A DNA stretch of 64,000 nt from Halalkalibacter suaedae (lineage in GTDB: Bacteria; Bacillota; Bacilli; Bacillales; Bacillaceae_D): positions 620,001 through 684,000 of the forward strand of contig NZ_JAGKSQ010000002.1 of assembly GCF_017939705.1 (NCBI RefSeq). Direction: 5' to 3'. The number at the start of each line of letters is the position of its first letter. Within the stretch, counting starts at the first letter, position 1. Below the pieces are notes generated by a model. That model worked only from the letters and a program-made list of their open reading frames with translations, had not been told where the DNA came from and made no database searches. The translations under genes and the position numbers were made by a program. Below are positions 19,565-28,693 of the stretch, piece by piece.

Positions 19565-19978
19565 TTGAATACCAAACGTAAATTCATCTTAATTCTTGCG
19601 GTATTTTTAGTAATTGTAGTGGTTCATAACATCCTACCTAAGAACGAAGCTCCTACGCCTACAGTGGAAACCGAAGATAATAGTAGTGAGTTATATGGTT
19701 TTTGGGTCGCATTAGATTCATACATAGTCATTTCTGGAAAGGAAATGTTTCTAACAGAATACATTCGTAATGAAAGCCAAATTGATCACGGCAGGTTCAC
19801 ACTAACCTCCATTAATGAAAATCTGTTTCAAGCTGAATTCTTAGAATCTGGCAAAGCGTTTTCCTTGGAACTAACTGAGAATGGAAAGAAACTCACTATA
19901 GCTAATGACAAGAAAACAATAACTTACAAATACACCGAAGTAACCCCAGACGAGTATGTCTCACGTTATAACCAATAA
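19565..19978 (+). CDS. Small exported or anchored hypothetical protein
   Basis: A 137-residue frame from a TTG codon with only a weak GGACGA before it. One N-terminal hydrophobic helix (KFILILAVFLVIVVVHNIL) is followed by an extracytoplasmic beta-rich part (LYGFWVALDSYIVISGKEMF...), similar to small lipocalin-like or DUF-type envelope proteins. There is no lipobox cysteine. The family is unknown. A terminator follows immediately, which supports it as a real gene. Confidence 0.6.
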   Translation: MNTKRKFILILAVFLVIVVVHNILPKNEAPTPTVETEDNSSELYGFWVALDSYIVISGKEMFLTEYIRNESQIDHGRFTLTSINENLFQAEFLESGKAFSLELTENGKKLTIANDKKTITYKYTEVTPDEYVSRYNQ

Positions 19979-20006
19979 AAGCACCCCAGACCGGGATGCT
20001 TTTTTC
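19978..20006 (+). terminator. Terminator after the 19565 gene
   Basis: The stem AGCAcCCC / GGGaTGCT, with one mismatch, is followed by six T, overlapping the stop codon region. Confidence 0.65.
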
Positions 20007-20098
20007 ACGTGTGTTGTTATAACTATTTCAAAGTTAGTCATGCCAATAATAGCAAACAGCAAGGGTTTTTAGCAGAAATAGAATAAAGTATATCCAAT

Positions 20099-20515
20099 CT
20101 AACCTTCAATCTGATCTATTAATTTGTCTTTTACACTTACACACTTCTTGTCACTGCATATAACAGCATGATCTATATCTAAAAATAAAGTAGCTTCCTT
20201 CTGCCCATCCACTAAATCATTTTCTTCAGACACTAGCTTGATCAAATAATCGCTTTCATAATTTCCGGTCTGATCAATCGGAGTTGAGTCTTCCAAGTAT
20301 ACGAGAAAGTCTTCTGCACTCTCGATATGAAGTAACGTAGAATCCTTATAAATCGCAACGCTCTTAAGATAGTCAAACTCCGTTGCGAACATATTATTAT
20401 AACTAACTTCTAACTGAGATTTCACTGAACTTCCATCAACTAGAACACAGCCAACTAATAAGGGAGCATATAATAGAATAATGAGAAAACAAATCACTCT
20501 TTTTAAATAGGCCAA
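20099..20515 (-). CDS. Putative lipoprotein, unknown
   Basis: A 138-residue protein with a lipoprotein signal peptide: CFLIILLYAPLLVGC, with Cys near residue 23 as the lipidation site. The mature part is short and acidic, with two cysteines in CSDKKC near the C-terminus. It starts at TTG with AAGGGAG 10 bases upstream. No family is recognised, and the gene is isolated. Confidence 0.65.
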   Translation of the reverse strand: MAYLKRVICFLIILLYAPLLVGCVLVDGSSVKSQLEVSYNNMFATEFDYLKSVAIYKDSTLLHIESAEDFLVYLEDSTPIDQTGNYESDYLIKLVSEENDLVDGQKEATLFLDIDHAVICSDKKCVSVKDKLIDQIEG

Positions 20516-20763
20516 TGAAAATTAACTCCCTTCTCTAGAAACAAGATCTTCGTACCTGTACTAACTCAATTCATTATTACTTGTTTACATCATTTCTCAA
20601 TCTAGATAATACTTCCATCTTACTCTATTCTTAGGAGTATGTCTTTATAGTCACAGCGTCAATTACAAATTATTGCTCTCTTGCAGATAGATAGCTATGA
20701 ACGTAGGATGTAACAAAACAAAATTCTTGATACACTACTGGAAAAACTTGTAGTTGTTTCTGC

Positions 20764-20769
20764 TATAAT
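20764..20769 (+). promoter_or_regulatory. Extended -10 promoter candidate for the Bce-type regulator
   Basis: TGCTATAAT (extended -10, 20761-20769) lies ~84 bases before the response-regulator start; no good -35 is seen. Nothing else is recognised in the 337-base gap 20516-20852. Confidence 0.4.
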
Positions 20770-20852
20770 AATTTTGATTAAACTTCGAACGTTCATTTTA
20801 CGGCTATACAGCTATTATTTACATACTTAAACTCACAGGAGATGTAAAATCC

Positions 20853-21524
20853 ATGTATAAAATACTAATTGTTGAAGACGATGAGATTATTGCTAAGTCT
20901 ATCAAAAATCACTTACAGTCATGGGGATACGCCGTTGAGTGTGTCGAAGAGTTTAAAGAGGTCATGACTCATTTTGTTGAATATGGTCCTCAGCTTGTGC
21001 TACTAGATATTTCATTAACCTCTTATAATGGCTTTCATTGGTGTAGCGAGATTCGGAAAGTTTCTAAGGTGCCGATTATTTTTATTTCCTCTGCTGCTGA
21101 TAATATGAATCTTGTTATGGCCATTAATATGGGTGGTGATGACTTTATCCCGAAGCCATTTGATCTTACTATCCTTACTACGAAAGTACAGGCACTGCTA
21201 AGGCGTACGTATGAGTTTTCAACAAACAGTCAGCTTCTAGAGCATAAAGGGGCGATACTTAATATAAGTGATTCGACACTTATCTATCAGCAAAATAAAA
21301 TAGAACTATCAAAAAATGATTTTAAAATCCTTCATATTCTACTTGAAAATAAAGGGAAAACAGTCACTAGAGATGCTCTAATGACTAAACTATGGGAAAC
21401 CGATCATTTTATTGATGATAACACCCTTACGGTAAATATGACTCGTCTCCGTAAGAAGCTTGAAGATTTCGACTTAACTGGCTTTATAAAAACGAAGAAA
21501 GGCATAGGCTATTTGGTGGATTAA
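20853..21524 (+). CDS. Response regulator, BceR/OmpR type
   Basis: A 223-residue two-component regulator. The receiver domain (1-115) has VEDDE, phospho-acceptor LLDISL (Asp near residue 52) and PKPFD. The C-terminal winged helix (ELSKNDFKILHILLENKGKTV, RLRKKLEDFDLTGFIKTKKGIGY) is OmpR-like. The operon with an intramembrane-sensing kinase and, next, an ABC pair is the Bce architecture, in which the regulator activates the transporter when antimicrobial peptides are present. AGGAGATG precedes the ATG. The stop overlaps the kinase start. Confidence 0.88.
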   Translation: MYKILIVEDDEIIAKSIKNHLQSWGYAVECVEEFKEVMTHFVEYGPQLVLLDISLTSYNGFHWCSEIRKVSKVPIIFISSAADNMNLVMAINMGGDDFIPKPFDLTILTTKVQALLRRTYEFSTNSQLLEHKGAILNISDSTLIYQQNKIELSKNDFKILHILLENKGKTVTRDALMTKLWETDHFIDDNTLTVNMTRLRKKLEDFDLTGFIKTKKGIGYLVD

Positions 21525-22531
21525 TGATGAAACAATTGATTCTCTCCTATCTTAAACGTCAACTAGCAAACTATTCTCTATTCTTTCTGTTTGCAGGTGT
21601 TTTTGCCATTGTTTTTTCATTATATACCCTGCCAGTTGAACCAGTGCTTTATGCGACAATCATCTGTGCCTATATTGGTCTCATCTTTAGTTTGATCGAC
21701 TTTTCAAAATATTACAAGCGTCATAGGCAATTAAATGATCTACAAAAAACGATCACATTGCATGTCGACACCCTTCCTTTTGCTAGAGACCAAATTGAAC
21801 AAGATTATCTTGATTTACTTAAACGACTCCATGATGAAAAAGTATATGTGGTATCGAAAGCCGATCAAACTCAAACGAATTTAATCGAATATTTTACGCT
21901 ATGGGTTCATCAAATTAAGACACCAATTGCTGCGATGGATTTATTAATTCAATCTCAGGAAAATGAAAAAGAGCATAATCCAGAATTATCTATCGAACTA
22001 TTTAAGATTGAACAATATGTCGAGATGGTCCTACAATATTTGCGACTTGATCACATGTCCTCCGATTTATTACTAAAAAAATATTCACTCGATGATTTAG
22101 TTAAACAATCGATTCGTAAATATGCGAAGTTGTTCATCCGTAAAAAGATCCGCCTTTCTCTATCTGAGCTGAACTGTACCGTCTTAACAGATGAAAAATG
22201 GCTCGGATTTGTAATTGAACAATTACTATCAAATGCCATTAAATATACAAAAGAGGGCACAATTTCAATCTATATGGACACGAAGGCTGAACAAACATTG
22301 GTCATTGAGGATACTGGAATTGGTATAGAACTCGAAGATCTTCCTCGTGTGTTTGAGAAAGGATTTACAGGATACAATGGACGCTCTGATAAAAAGTCAA
22401 CCGGGATTGGGCTCTACCTCTGTAAGGAAATTGCAACTAAGCTTTCCCACAAGATTAGTATCCAATCTGATGTTGGAAAAGGTACTAAGGTGCTCATTGA
22501 TCTACAGCTGAATGAAATTAGGGTCGAATAA
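21524..22531 (+). CDS. Intramembrane-sensing histidine kinase, BceS type
   Basis: A 335-residue kinase with two N-terminal membrane helices (~18-62) separated by only a few residues, so there is no extracellular sensor domain. The H-box WVHQIKTPIAAMDLL, the N-box QLLSNAIKYT, and G-boxes DTGIG and STGIGLYL are all present. BceS-type kinases sense peptides through the partner transporter rather than directly. Two start codons, 21524 and 21527, overlap the regulator stop (TAATGATG), implying coupled translation. Confidence 0.88.
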   Translation: MMKQLILSYLKRQLANYSLFFLFAGVFAIVFSLYTLPVEPVLYATIICAYIGLIFSLIDFSKYYKRHRQLNDLQKTITLHVDTLPFARDQIEQDYLDLLKRLHDEKVYVVSKADQTQTNLIEYFTLWVHQIKTPIAAMDLLIQSQENEKEHNPELSIELFKIEQYVEMVLQYLRLDHMSSDLLLKKYSLDDLVKQSIRKYAKLFIRKKIRLSLSELNCTVLTDEKWLGFVIEQLLSNAIKYTKEGTISIYMDTKAEQTLVIEDTGIGIELEDLPRVFEKGFTGYNGRSDKKSTGIGLYLCKEIATKLSHKISIQSDVGKGTKVLIDLQLNEIRVE

Positions 22532-22544
22532 GAGACTTCCAACC

Positions 22545-22558
22545 TTACAACAATGCAA
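22545..22558 (+). promoter_or_regulatory. BceR-type operator upstream of the ABC transporter
   Basis: TTACA-ACAA-TGCAA matches the recalled Bce regulator consensus TNACA-N4-TGTAA in nine of ten fixed positions. It lies ~55 bases upstream of a TATACT -10 (22613-22618), a normal place for an activator site, and in front of the transporter genes rather than the regulator. Confidence 0.6.
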
Positions 22559-22649
22559 GGTTAACGATGTAAATGTAAGCTAAAGTTATGTTTGCTCGGT
22601 ACCCTCCTTTTGTATACTTAACTTGAAATGAATGACGGAGGGTGAAAAG

Positions 22650-23417
22650 ATGTTTATATTAGAAGCGAATAATGTAAAGAAGGTATATACTTCACGATTT
22701 GGCGGTAATCAAGTTCAAGCATTAGCGGATGTGAACTTTTCAGTTGAGAAAGGTGAGTATGTCGCAATAATGGGTGAATCTGGCTCAGGGAAAACAACCC
22801 TACTAAATATCCTAGCTGCACTTGATAAACCAACGAGCGGTGAGGTTTTGTTAAATGGTAAAAGCATTGTCTCTATTAAGGAAAAAGATATCTCCATGTT
22901 TCGTCGTGAAAACCTTGGCTTTGTTTTTCAGGACTTTAATCTACTTGATACCTTTTCGATCCAGGACAATATCTTTCTACCACTCGTTCTCTCTGGCAAG
23001 GCCTACCCTGAAATGAATACTCGGCTTACTCCAATCGCAAAAAAGCTTGGAATTGAAGCAATTATGCAGAAATTCCCTTATGAGGTGTCAGGTGGACAAA
23101 AACAGCGAGCTGCTGTCGCAAGAGCATTAATTACAAATCCTCAACTAATCCTTGCAGATGAACCAACAGGGGCTCTCGATTCTCATTCAACTGAAGGGTT
23201 GCTTCGAATTTTTACTGAGATTAATGACGAAGGCCAAACAATCCTAATGGTCACTCACAGTACAAAAGCTGCCAGTCACGCCAATCGTGTTCTTTTCATT
23301 AAGGATGGCAAGGTGTTTCATCAACTTTATAAAGGAAGCAAAACCACTGATGAAATGTACCAAATGGTTTCAAATACGTTGAACATCATCGCAACTGGTG
23401 GTGCTCGAAATGAGTAG
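22650..23417 (+). CDS. ABC transporter ATPase, BceA type
   Basis: A 255-residue ATPase from ATG 22650, preferred over 22632 because GGAGGGTGA lies just before it. It has Walker A GESGSGKTT, a Q-loop FVFQDFNLL, the ABC signature VSGGQKQR, Walker B LILADEPTGALD and an H-loop MVTHS. It pairs with the permease downstream (8-base overlap) to form a Bce/MacB-like transporter that frees the cell-wall target from peptide antibiotics such as bacitracin-type or lantibiotic compounds. The peptide recognised here cannot be told. Confidence 0.88.
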   Translation: MFILEANNVKKVYTSRFGGNQVQALADVNFSVEKGEYVAIMGESGSGKTTLLNILAALDKPTSGEVLLNGKSIVSIKEKDISMFRRENLGFVFQDFNLLDTFSIQDNIFLPLVLSGKAYPEMNTRLTPIAKKLGIEAIMQKFPYEVSGGQKQRAAVARALITNPQLILADEPTGALDSHSTEGLLRIFTEINDEGQTILMVTHSTKAASHANRVLFIKDGKVFHQLYKGSKTTDEMYQMVSNTLNIIATGGARNE

Positions 23418-25383
23418 ATTTTTCTATGCCAAGCTAGCCATTACCAATATTCAAAAGAATGGAAAAACCTATTACCCATATATTTTCACGTGCATCGGAA
23501 CGATCGCGATGTATTATATTATGCATTTTATCTCAATCAATGACGGTTTGAACAATATGTCAGGAGGAGATTCGCTAAAAATCATCTTGAACTTAGGAAC
23601 CTATGTGATTGCGATTTTTTCAGTCATCTTCCTCTTTTATACGAATAGCTTTCTGATCAAACGTCGCAAAAAGGAATTTGGTCTATTTAATATCCTTGGT
23701 ATGGAGAAAAAGCATATTGCTAGAGTGATGCTATGGGAAGCGTTCTTTGTTACCGTTACTAGCTTACTTTTCGGCTTGGTCACTGGTGTGTTGGCAAGTA
23801 AATTGATGTTTCTGTTACTACTGAAAATCCTCAATTTTACTGTCCCTTTTGGATTTGTAATCTCAGAGAAGTCCCTTTTAACTACGGTAGCTATATTTTT
23901 AGGGATATTCGTGCTAACACTGTTAAACAACCTTAGACAAATTCATCTAGCGAACCCAATTGAGCTCATTAAAGGCGGAGAGGTTGGAGAGAGAGAACCG
24001 AAAACAAAATGGCTGATGACACTTATCGGCATGATCTGCCTTGCAATCGGTTATTATATTGCTCTTACAACAGAATCACCATTATCTGCATTAAACATGT
24101 TTTTCTTAGCAGTGATTCTTGTGATTGTCGGTACATTTGCTCTATTTATTGCTGGCACGATCACCCTACTGAAAATGCTCCGCAAAAACAAAGCATTTTA
24201 TTACAAGACAAAGCACTTTATTAGTATCTCTGGAATGATCTATCGAATGAAACAAAACGCAGCTGGACTGGCAAGTATTTGTATTCTTTCTACTGCAGTG
24301 CTTGTGATGCTTTCTTCAACCGTTTCTTTGTATGTTGGAATGGAGGATCTTCTGGATCAAAGATATCCAAAAGATATTACGATTTCTGCTAATAATCTAT
24401 CGGAAGAGGCTTCAGAAGAATTGCGTAGTATTGTATTTGCCGAAGCTGAAACACAGGTTGATCTGAAGAATCCGGTTCATTATCGTTATCATTCCTTAGG
24501 TGCCTTTCAAAATGGTCATTCTTTTTTACTAAGTAATGATGAAACATCAATTAATAAGATGTCTCTTTTACATCTCATACCTCTAAGTGAATATAATCGC
24601 ATGGAAAATCGATCGGTGAATCTAGAACCGAATGAAGTTTTGCTTGCAACACTTGATGGTAAAATAGCTGGTAACTCGATAACTATTGCAGACAGTACTT
24701 TTCAAATAAAAGAACGCGTCAATAACCTTACAATAGATGGATTAGGTCAATTTATGTTAGTTAATACGTACGTAATTATTATGCCAGATCCTGAAACCGT
24801 TCTTACTCTAAGTCAGTCTGCTGATGACTCTATAATTACAACTACAGACCTTTCTTACTATCTAGGATTTGATGCGAACGGTAATGTAGCTAACGAAATT
24901 GAATTAACAACAAGTATTAATAGCATTCTAAAAGAGAACTCTATCAATGGCCGTGCAGAAGGACTTGAAAGCTCAAAAGAATCTTTCTATTCTGTCTATG
25001 GTGGACTTTTCTTTCTTGGAATTTTCCTAGGCGGACTCTTCATTATGGCCACTGTCCTCATCATCTATTACAAACAAATCTCTGAAGGATTCGATGATAA
25101 GCACAGATATGAAATCATGAAAAAGGTTGGTCTCTCTAATGCCGAAATAAAGAAAACGATTCGAAGCCAAGTAGTCGTCGTCTTCTTCCTACCTTTGATC
25201 ATGGCAGTTATCCATATCGCATTTGCATTTAAAATAATTGCTAAGCTACTCGCTTTATTAAATTTGACCAATGTTTCATTATTTGCGATTTCGACCGCAG
25301 GAACCATTATCGTCTTTGCCATCCTATATGCAATCGTCTATGTTCTAACGGCTCGAGTGTATTACCGGATTGTTAGCTCGTGA
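23410..25383 (+). CDS. ABC transporter permease, BceB type
   Basis: A 657-residue permease from ATG 23410, overlapping the ATPase stop. It has ten predicted membrane helices in the BceB pattern: one, then three (with KRRKKEFGLFNILGMEKKHI between), then a large extracellular domain of ~200 residues (about 310-520), then three C-terminal helices with KHRYEIMKKVGLSNAEIKKT. The extracellular domain is the presumed peptide sensor and binding site. The operon ends at a repeat element acting as terminator. Confidence 0.88.
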   Translation: MSRFFYAKLAITNIQKNGKTYYPYIFTCIGTIAMYYIMHFISINDGLNNMSGGDSLKIILNLGTYVIAIFSVIFLFYTNSFLIKRRKKEFGLFNILGMEKKHIARVMLWEAFFVTVTSLLFGLVTGVLASKLMFLLLLKILNFTVPFGFVISEKSLLTTVAIFLGIFVLTLLNNLRQIHLANPIELIKGGEVGEREPKTKWLMTLIGMICLAIGYYIALTTESPLSALNMFFLAVILVIVGTFALFIAGTITLLKMLRKNKAFYYKTKHFISISGMIYRMKQNAAGLASICILSTAVLVMLSSTVSLYVGMEDLLDQRYPKDITISANNLSEEASEELRSIVFAEAETQVDLKNPVHYRYHSLGAFQNGHSFLLSNDETSINKMSLLHLIPLSEYNRMENRSVNLEPNEVLLATLDGKIAGNSITIADSTFQIKERVNNLTIDGLGQFMLVNTYVIIMPDPETVLTLSQSADDSIITTTDLSYYLGFDANGNVANEIELTTSINSILKENSINGRAEGLESSKESFYSVYGGLFFLGIFLGGLFIMATVLIIYYKQISEGFDDKHRYEIMKKVGLSNAEIKKTIRSQVVVVFFLPLIMAVIHIAFAFKIIAKLLALLNLTNVSLFAISTAGTIIVFAILYAIVYVLTARVYYRIVSS

Positions 25384-25432
25384 ATTAAGTTAGAGAGCAG
25401 CTTTATTCATATCACTAATATAGTTAATAATC

Positions 25433-25684
25433 AAAAAAAGAGGCTGGGACAAAAGTGATTTAACTAATAGAAAATCCGAACAATGGTGGTTGGCAGACGT
25501 AAACCGCTCCTGAAATATACTTCGCTTTCCGCGGGAAGCCGGTGAGCCTCCTCGTGCTTCGCACTGCGGGGTCTCACCTTTGGCTTTTAGGTCCCGCAGG
25601 AGTCTACGTATATTTCATCCGCTACGTGATTGCATTATTCGGTAATTCAGTTAGGCACTTTAGTAATGTCCCAGCCTCTTTTTG
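25433..25684 (+). repeat. Interspersed terminally inverted repeat, copy A
   Basis: About 250 bases with near-perfect ends AAAAAGAGGCTGGGAC / GTCCCAGCCTCTTTTT. Inside is a second long inverted pair (GAAATATAC..., TTTCCGCGGGA versus TCCCGCAGGAGTC, GTATATTTC), a shape expected of a single large hairpin. It fills the gap between the convergent BceB-type and GGDEF genes, and each end has a T run on the exiting strand, so it likely terminates both. Other copies: B-F in this list. Confidence 0.85.
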
Positions 25685-25715
25685 CTAGTTAAGCTACACT
25701 AGTTAAGGTTATGAT

Positions 25716-27302
25716 TTAGTTAGATGAATAATCTAAAGAACATATAGTCGTCTGATTTCTACCATTTGATTTAGATTCGTATAATGCTTTGTCAGCACAT
25801 GAAAATACGTCAGTTGTACAGGTAGAATGTATGGAGGATTCTGAAATACCCAGCGATATTGTAATCGACTTTCCTACTGGGCTAATTCGCTGCTCTATTG
25901 TCTTTCGGATTCTTTCGGCAAAATGGTAGGCTTCTGAAGACTTTATATTTGGCATAACCAAAACAAACTCTTCCCCACCATAACGAAACAACGAATCTTG
26001 TCTTCTTATAACTGATTGAACCGTTACAGCCAAATCAACTAAAACCTCATCACCGGCTTGATGCCCGTAAGTATCGTTAATCAATTTAAAATGATCTATA
26101 TCCAATACGACTAAAGAAAATAATTGTCCCTCTTTTTCAAAATCAGACATCATTTCATTTAGTTTTCTTCTATTCGCTAAGCCTGTAAGAGGATCTGTCG
26201 TTGCGGCTTCTACAAGTTCACTGTTATTTTTATTTATTGTTTTTATCGCAATCCTCACACTTTTACTTAGAAGATCGACCTCCCGATTCCAATGGGATTT
26301 AATAATGGGTGGCTGAACTTCCTTATCAGAACCTAAATCATTCACAGTATTCGCTAGCACAATAAATGGTTCAGCAAGCTTTTTAGCAAACGCTAACGAT
26401 ATTAAAAGCAATAATACAATAGGAAAAAGAATGGTAATGATAAGATCTTTAGTACGTTCTTGCAATGCTGCATCAATATACGAAGCAGGTGTTTGCTGGA
26501 CAACTCCCCAACCTATTTCTGGAATATAATTATAAGCTGCATACATTGCTACGCCTTGACTATTTATCACAAACTGCTTTCCACTTTGTCCGAGTAGAAT
26601 CCTTTCAATTATCGGATTTTCATTTACATCATCACCAATACGATCACTGTTAGGATGAAATAATAATTTCCCTTCTGGTCCGACTACATAATAATAGGAC
26701 CCATTCTCGTCAACTATGTCATTACCAAGAATATCATTAAGAATGTTTGGTTCTTGTAAATAGATCGATCCTCCAATAATCCCCCTATATATTCCATTTG
26801 CGTCATAAATCGGTTCACTCATTAGAACAATCATACGACCAGTAGGTGCTCTATATGGGACAGTTAAGGTCGGACGTTTCAAATCAACTACATCCTTTGT
26901 AATTCCGGTCACCTTATCTCCTTTCAGACCAACACTAATTGGGGCAATACTGCGAACCAATGACGTTTCATCTATCCAAACTAATGAATTAAAGAATCTA
27001 TTACTATTCCTTAATAGCACCAGCTGTTCCTGAATTTCTTCATCCGTCATTTCAGGATGCTCTGAAAGAAAATTAGCCGTCTCTTGCAAGCTTATTCTCA
27101 TTGATTTAAATAAGGAATTCACTGAGCTACTGATTTTTTCAGACTTTGAAGAATTAAGTGCCAAATGTGTATCAATCAATGTATTTCTTTCAGCTTGATG
27201 TGATACGAATACTAAGATCGTTGTAATCAGTACGACAGATATTGAAATGAGAGTCATTAACAATGTGGTAAGTTTATATTTTCGGTTTAATAATATTTTC
27301 AT
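25716..27302 (-). CDS. Diguanylate cyclase with extracellular Cache sensor
   Basis: A 528-residue protein from ATG 27302; a TTG at 27314 is adjacent to its would-be site and less likely. A membrane helix at ~15-35 and another at ~285-305 flank a ~250-residue double-Cache-like domain (GKVTGITKDVVDLKRPTLTVP, SYYYVVGPEGKLLFHPN). A short HAMP-like linker follows, then GGDEF with FSLVVLDIDHFKLINDTYGH and FRYGGEEFVLVMPN intact. It should make c-di-GMP in response to a small external ligand, which is unknown. The I-site is not evident (RRQDSLF precedes by the usual spacing only partly: R-x-x-D is present as RRQD). Confidence 0.87.
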   Translation of the reverse strand: MKILLNRKYKLTTLLMTLISISVVLITTILVFVSHQAERNTLIDTHLALNSSKSEKISSSVNSLFKSMRISLQETANFLSEHPEMTDEEIQEQLVLLRNSNRFFNSLVWIDETSLVRSIAPISVGLKGDKVTGITKDVVDLKRPTLTVPYRAPTGRMIVLMSEPIYDANGIYRGIIGGSIYLQEPNILNDILGNDIVDENGSYYYVVGPEGKLLFHPNSDRIGDDVNENPIIERILLGQSGKQFVINSQGVAMYAAYNYIPEIGWGVVQQTPASYIDAALQERTKDLIITILFPIVLLLLISLAFAKKLAEPFIVLANTVNDLGSDKEVQPPIIKSHWNREVDLLSKSVRIAIKTINKNNSELVEAATTDPLTGLANRRKLNEMMSDFEKEGQLFSLVVLDIDHFKLINDTYGHQAGDEVLVDLAVTVQSVIRRQDSLFRYGGEEFVLVMPNIKSSEAYHFAERIRKTIEQRISPVGKSITISLGISESSIHSTCTTDVFSCADKALYESKSNGRNQTTICSLDYSSN

Positions 27303-27535
27303 TATAGATTCCAATCCTAATTAAAAATGTATTTCCTTCCTTCTTTATTATACACGGAAAATAAATATGACTTTTATAAAATTGATCATTTTTCTTGAAT
27401 TCTTTTAACATAATCCGCAAAAGGACACGATTACCCCTTTTTTATATAATACTTACTTCTCTAAGAAAAAGACGAGAACATATATATGTTCTCGTCTAAC
27501 TAGATTATTATTGCTGTTCGTTCGCTATACAAGCA

Positions 27536-28543
27536 TTAACTCGGCTTCGTAATTTCCTGACGATCAACAGTATGTGGTGGCTTCTCCATCCATCCATTTG
27601 TGATCATGAGTTCTGCACCATCAGTTGCATAATTTCCTACCTCACCAATAAATCGAATATAATGTAGACCGATATCTCTTCTTGGACTTCCACCTAATGA
27701 AGAACCATAATTACCTAGAGATAAAGCATTCATTGTCAATGTTTGATACATCATCAATTTGTCGGAAAACGGAGATACAGTAGATCCGGTTACGGTACCA
27801 TCCCATGTTTGCGGTGAAGACGTATTATCATCTTTTAACACCTTTGTTAAGATATCAATTTGTTTTTTTCCGATCTCGAATCCCCTTGAAAAGTATTTTT
27901 TTACTTCTTTCATTTGAGCGACCTGTGCAAACCCCATTAACATTGACGTCCCTACTGAATTCGATTCAACATTTGTGGCAATATGAGCGATTTCAATCGA
28001 AGTCAAAGTCCTTTTTTCACCAAAGAATCCTGTCAAAAAACTCTCTTTATGGACATATTCATTGTTTGTGGGATACGCAATATATGGCGAACGAACAAAT
28101 ATACCTTTTTTCAACATAACTTCTGCTGCTTTATCAAAGAGTGCAGCAGATGAAAAGAGGCACGACCTAAAAAAATCTCTAATATCTTTTCTTGCAGACG
28201 TTCCATGTGCAAGCGAATAGGTTACCTCGCCGTTTCTCCCCATGAATTCAAGATATCTACACAAAAAAGCATCAGAGTATAAACGAGGAGCGTCAACATT
28301 AACATCTGAATCAGAAAAACCATAAGGAACCGGAATTTTTTCTTGTTCAAAAATTCCTTTTATCTTTGCGATATTTTTTTCCGAAGTAGCTAATCCAAGT
28401 TCAATTACTCCTTGAATTTCTGAGTCTTTTACAATCGACAAGCTATACTTTAATATACATTTTGCCATTGTATTCTCTATATACCCGCTCCATAACATTG
28501 CTAACTCGGTGGATGTTAGTTGCTGTGAATTCTCTACCATCAT
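27536..28543 (-). CDS. DUF3231 family protein
   Basis: A 335-residue protein built of two similar ~160-residue halves rich in helices (ELAMLWSGYIENTMAKCILKYSL versus SIEIAHIATNVESNSVGTSML), as in DUF3231. Proteins of this family in spore formers resemble CotF-like, ferritin-like helical bundles; the role is unknown but probably connected with sporulation. AAGGAAGGG precedes the ATG. It is on the same strand as a kinase upstream, 150 bases apart. Confidence 0.8.
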   Translation of the reverse strand: MMVENSQQLTSTELAMLWSGYIENTMAKCILKYSLSIVKDSEIQGVIELGLATSEKNIAKIKGIFEQEKIPVPYGFSDSDVNVDAPRLYSDAFLCRYLEFMGRNGEVTYSLAHGTSARKDIRDFFRSCLFSSAALFDKAAEVMLKKGIFVRSPYIAYPTNNEYVHKESFLTGFFGEKRTLTSIEIAHIATNVESNSVGTSMLMGFAQVAQMKEVKKYFSRGFEIGKKQIDILTKVLKDDNTSSPQTWDGTVTGSTVSPFSDKLMMYQTLTMNALSLGNYGSSLGGSPRRDIGLHYIRFIGEVGNYATDGAELMITNGWMEKPPHTVDRQEITKPS

Positions 28544-28693
28544 TTACAAATTCCCTTCCTTTTTAAACTATCAGTAGTATTCACAAAGGAAATAGGATAT
28601 ATGTAAAAAACTGTAATTCGATTGACTATGGGTGTATTTTTGTAAAGATACACTTGTACATTTAGTTTCTAGATAGGATCTTCATTCACTCAA

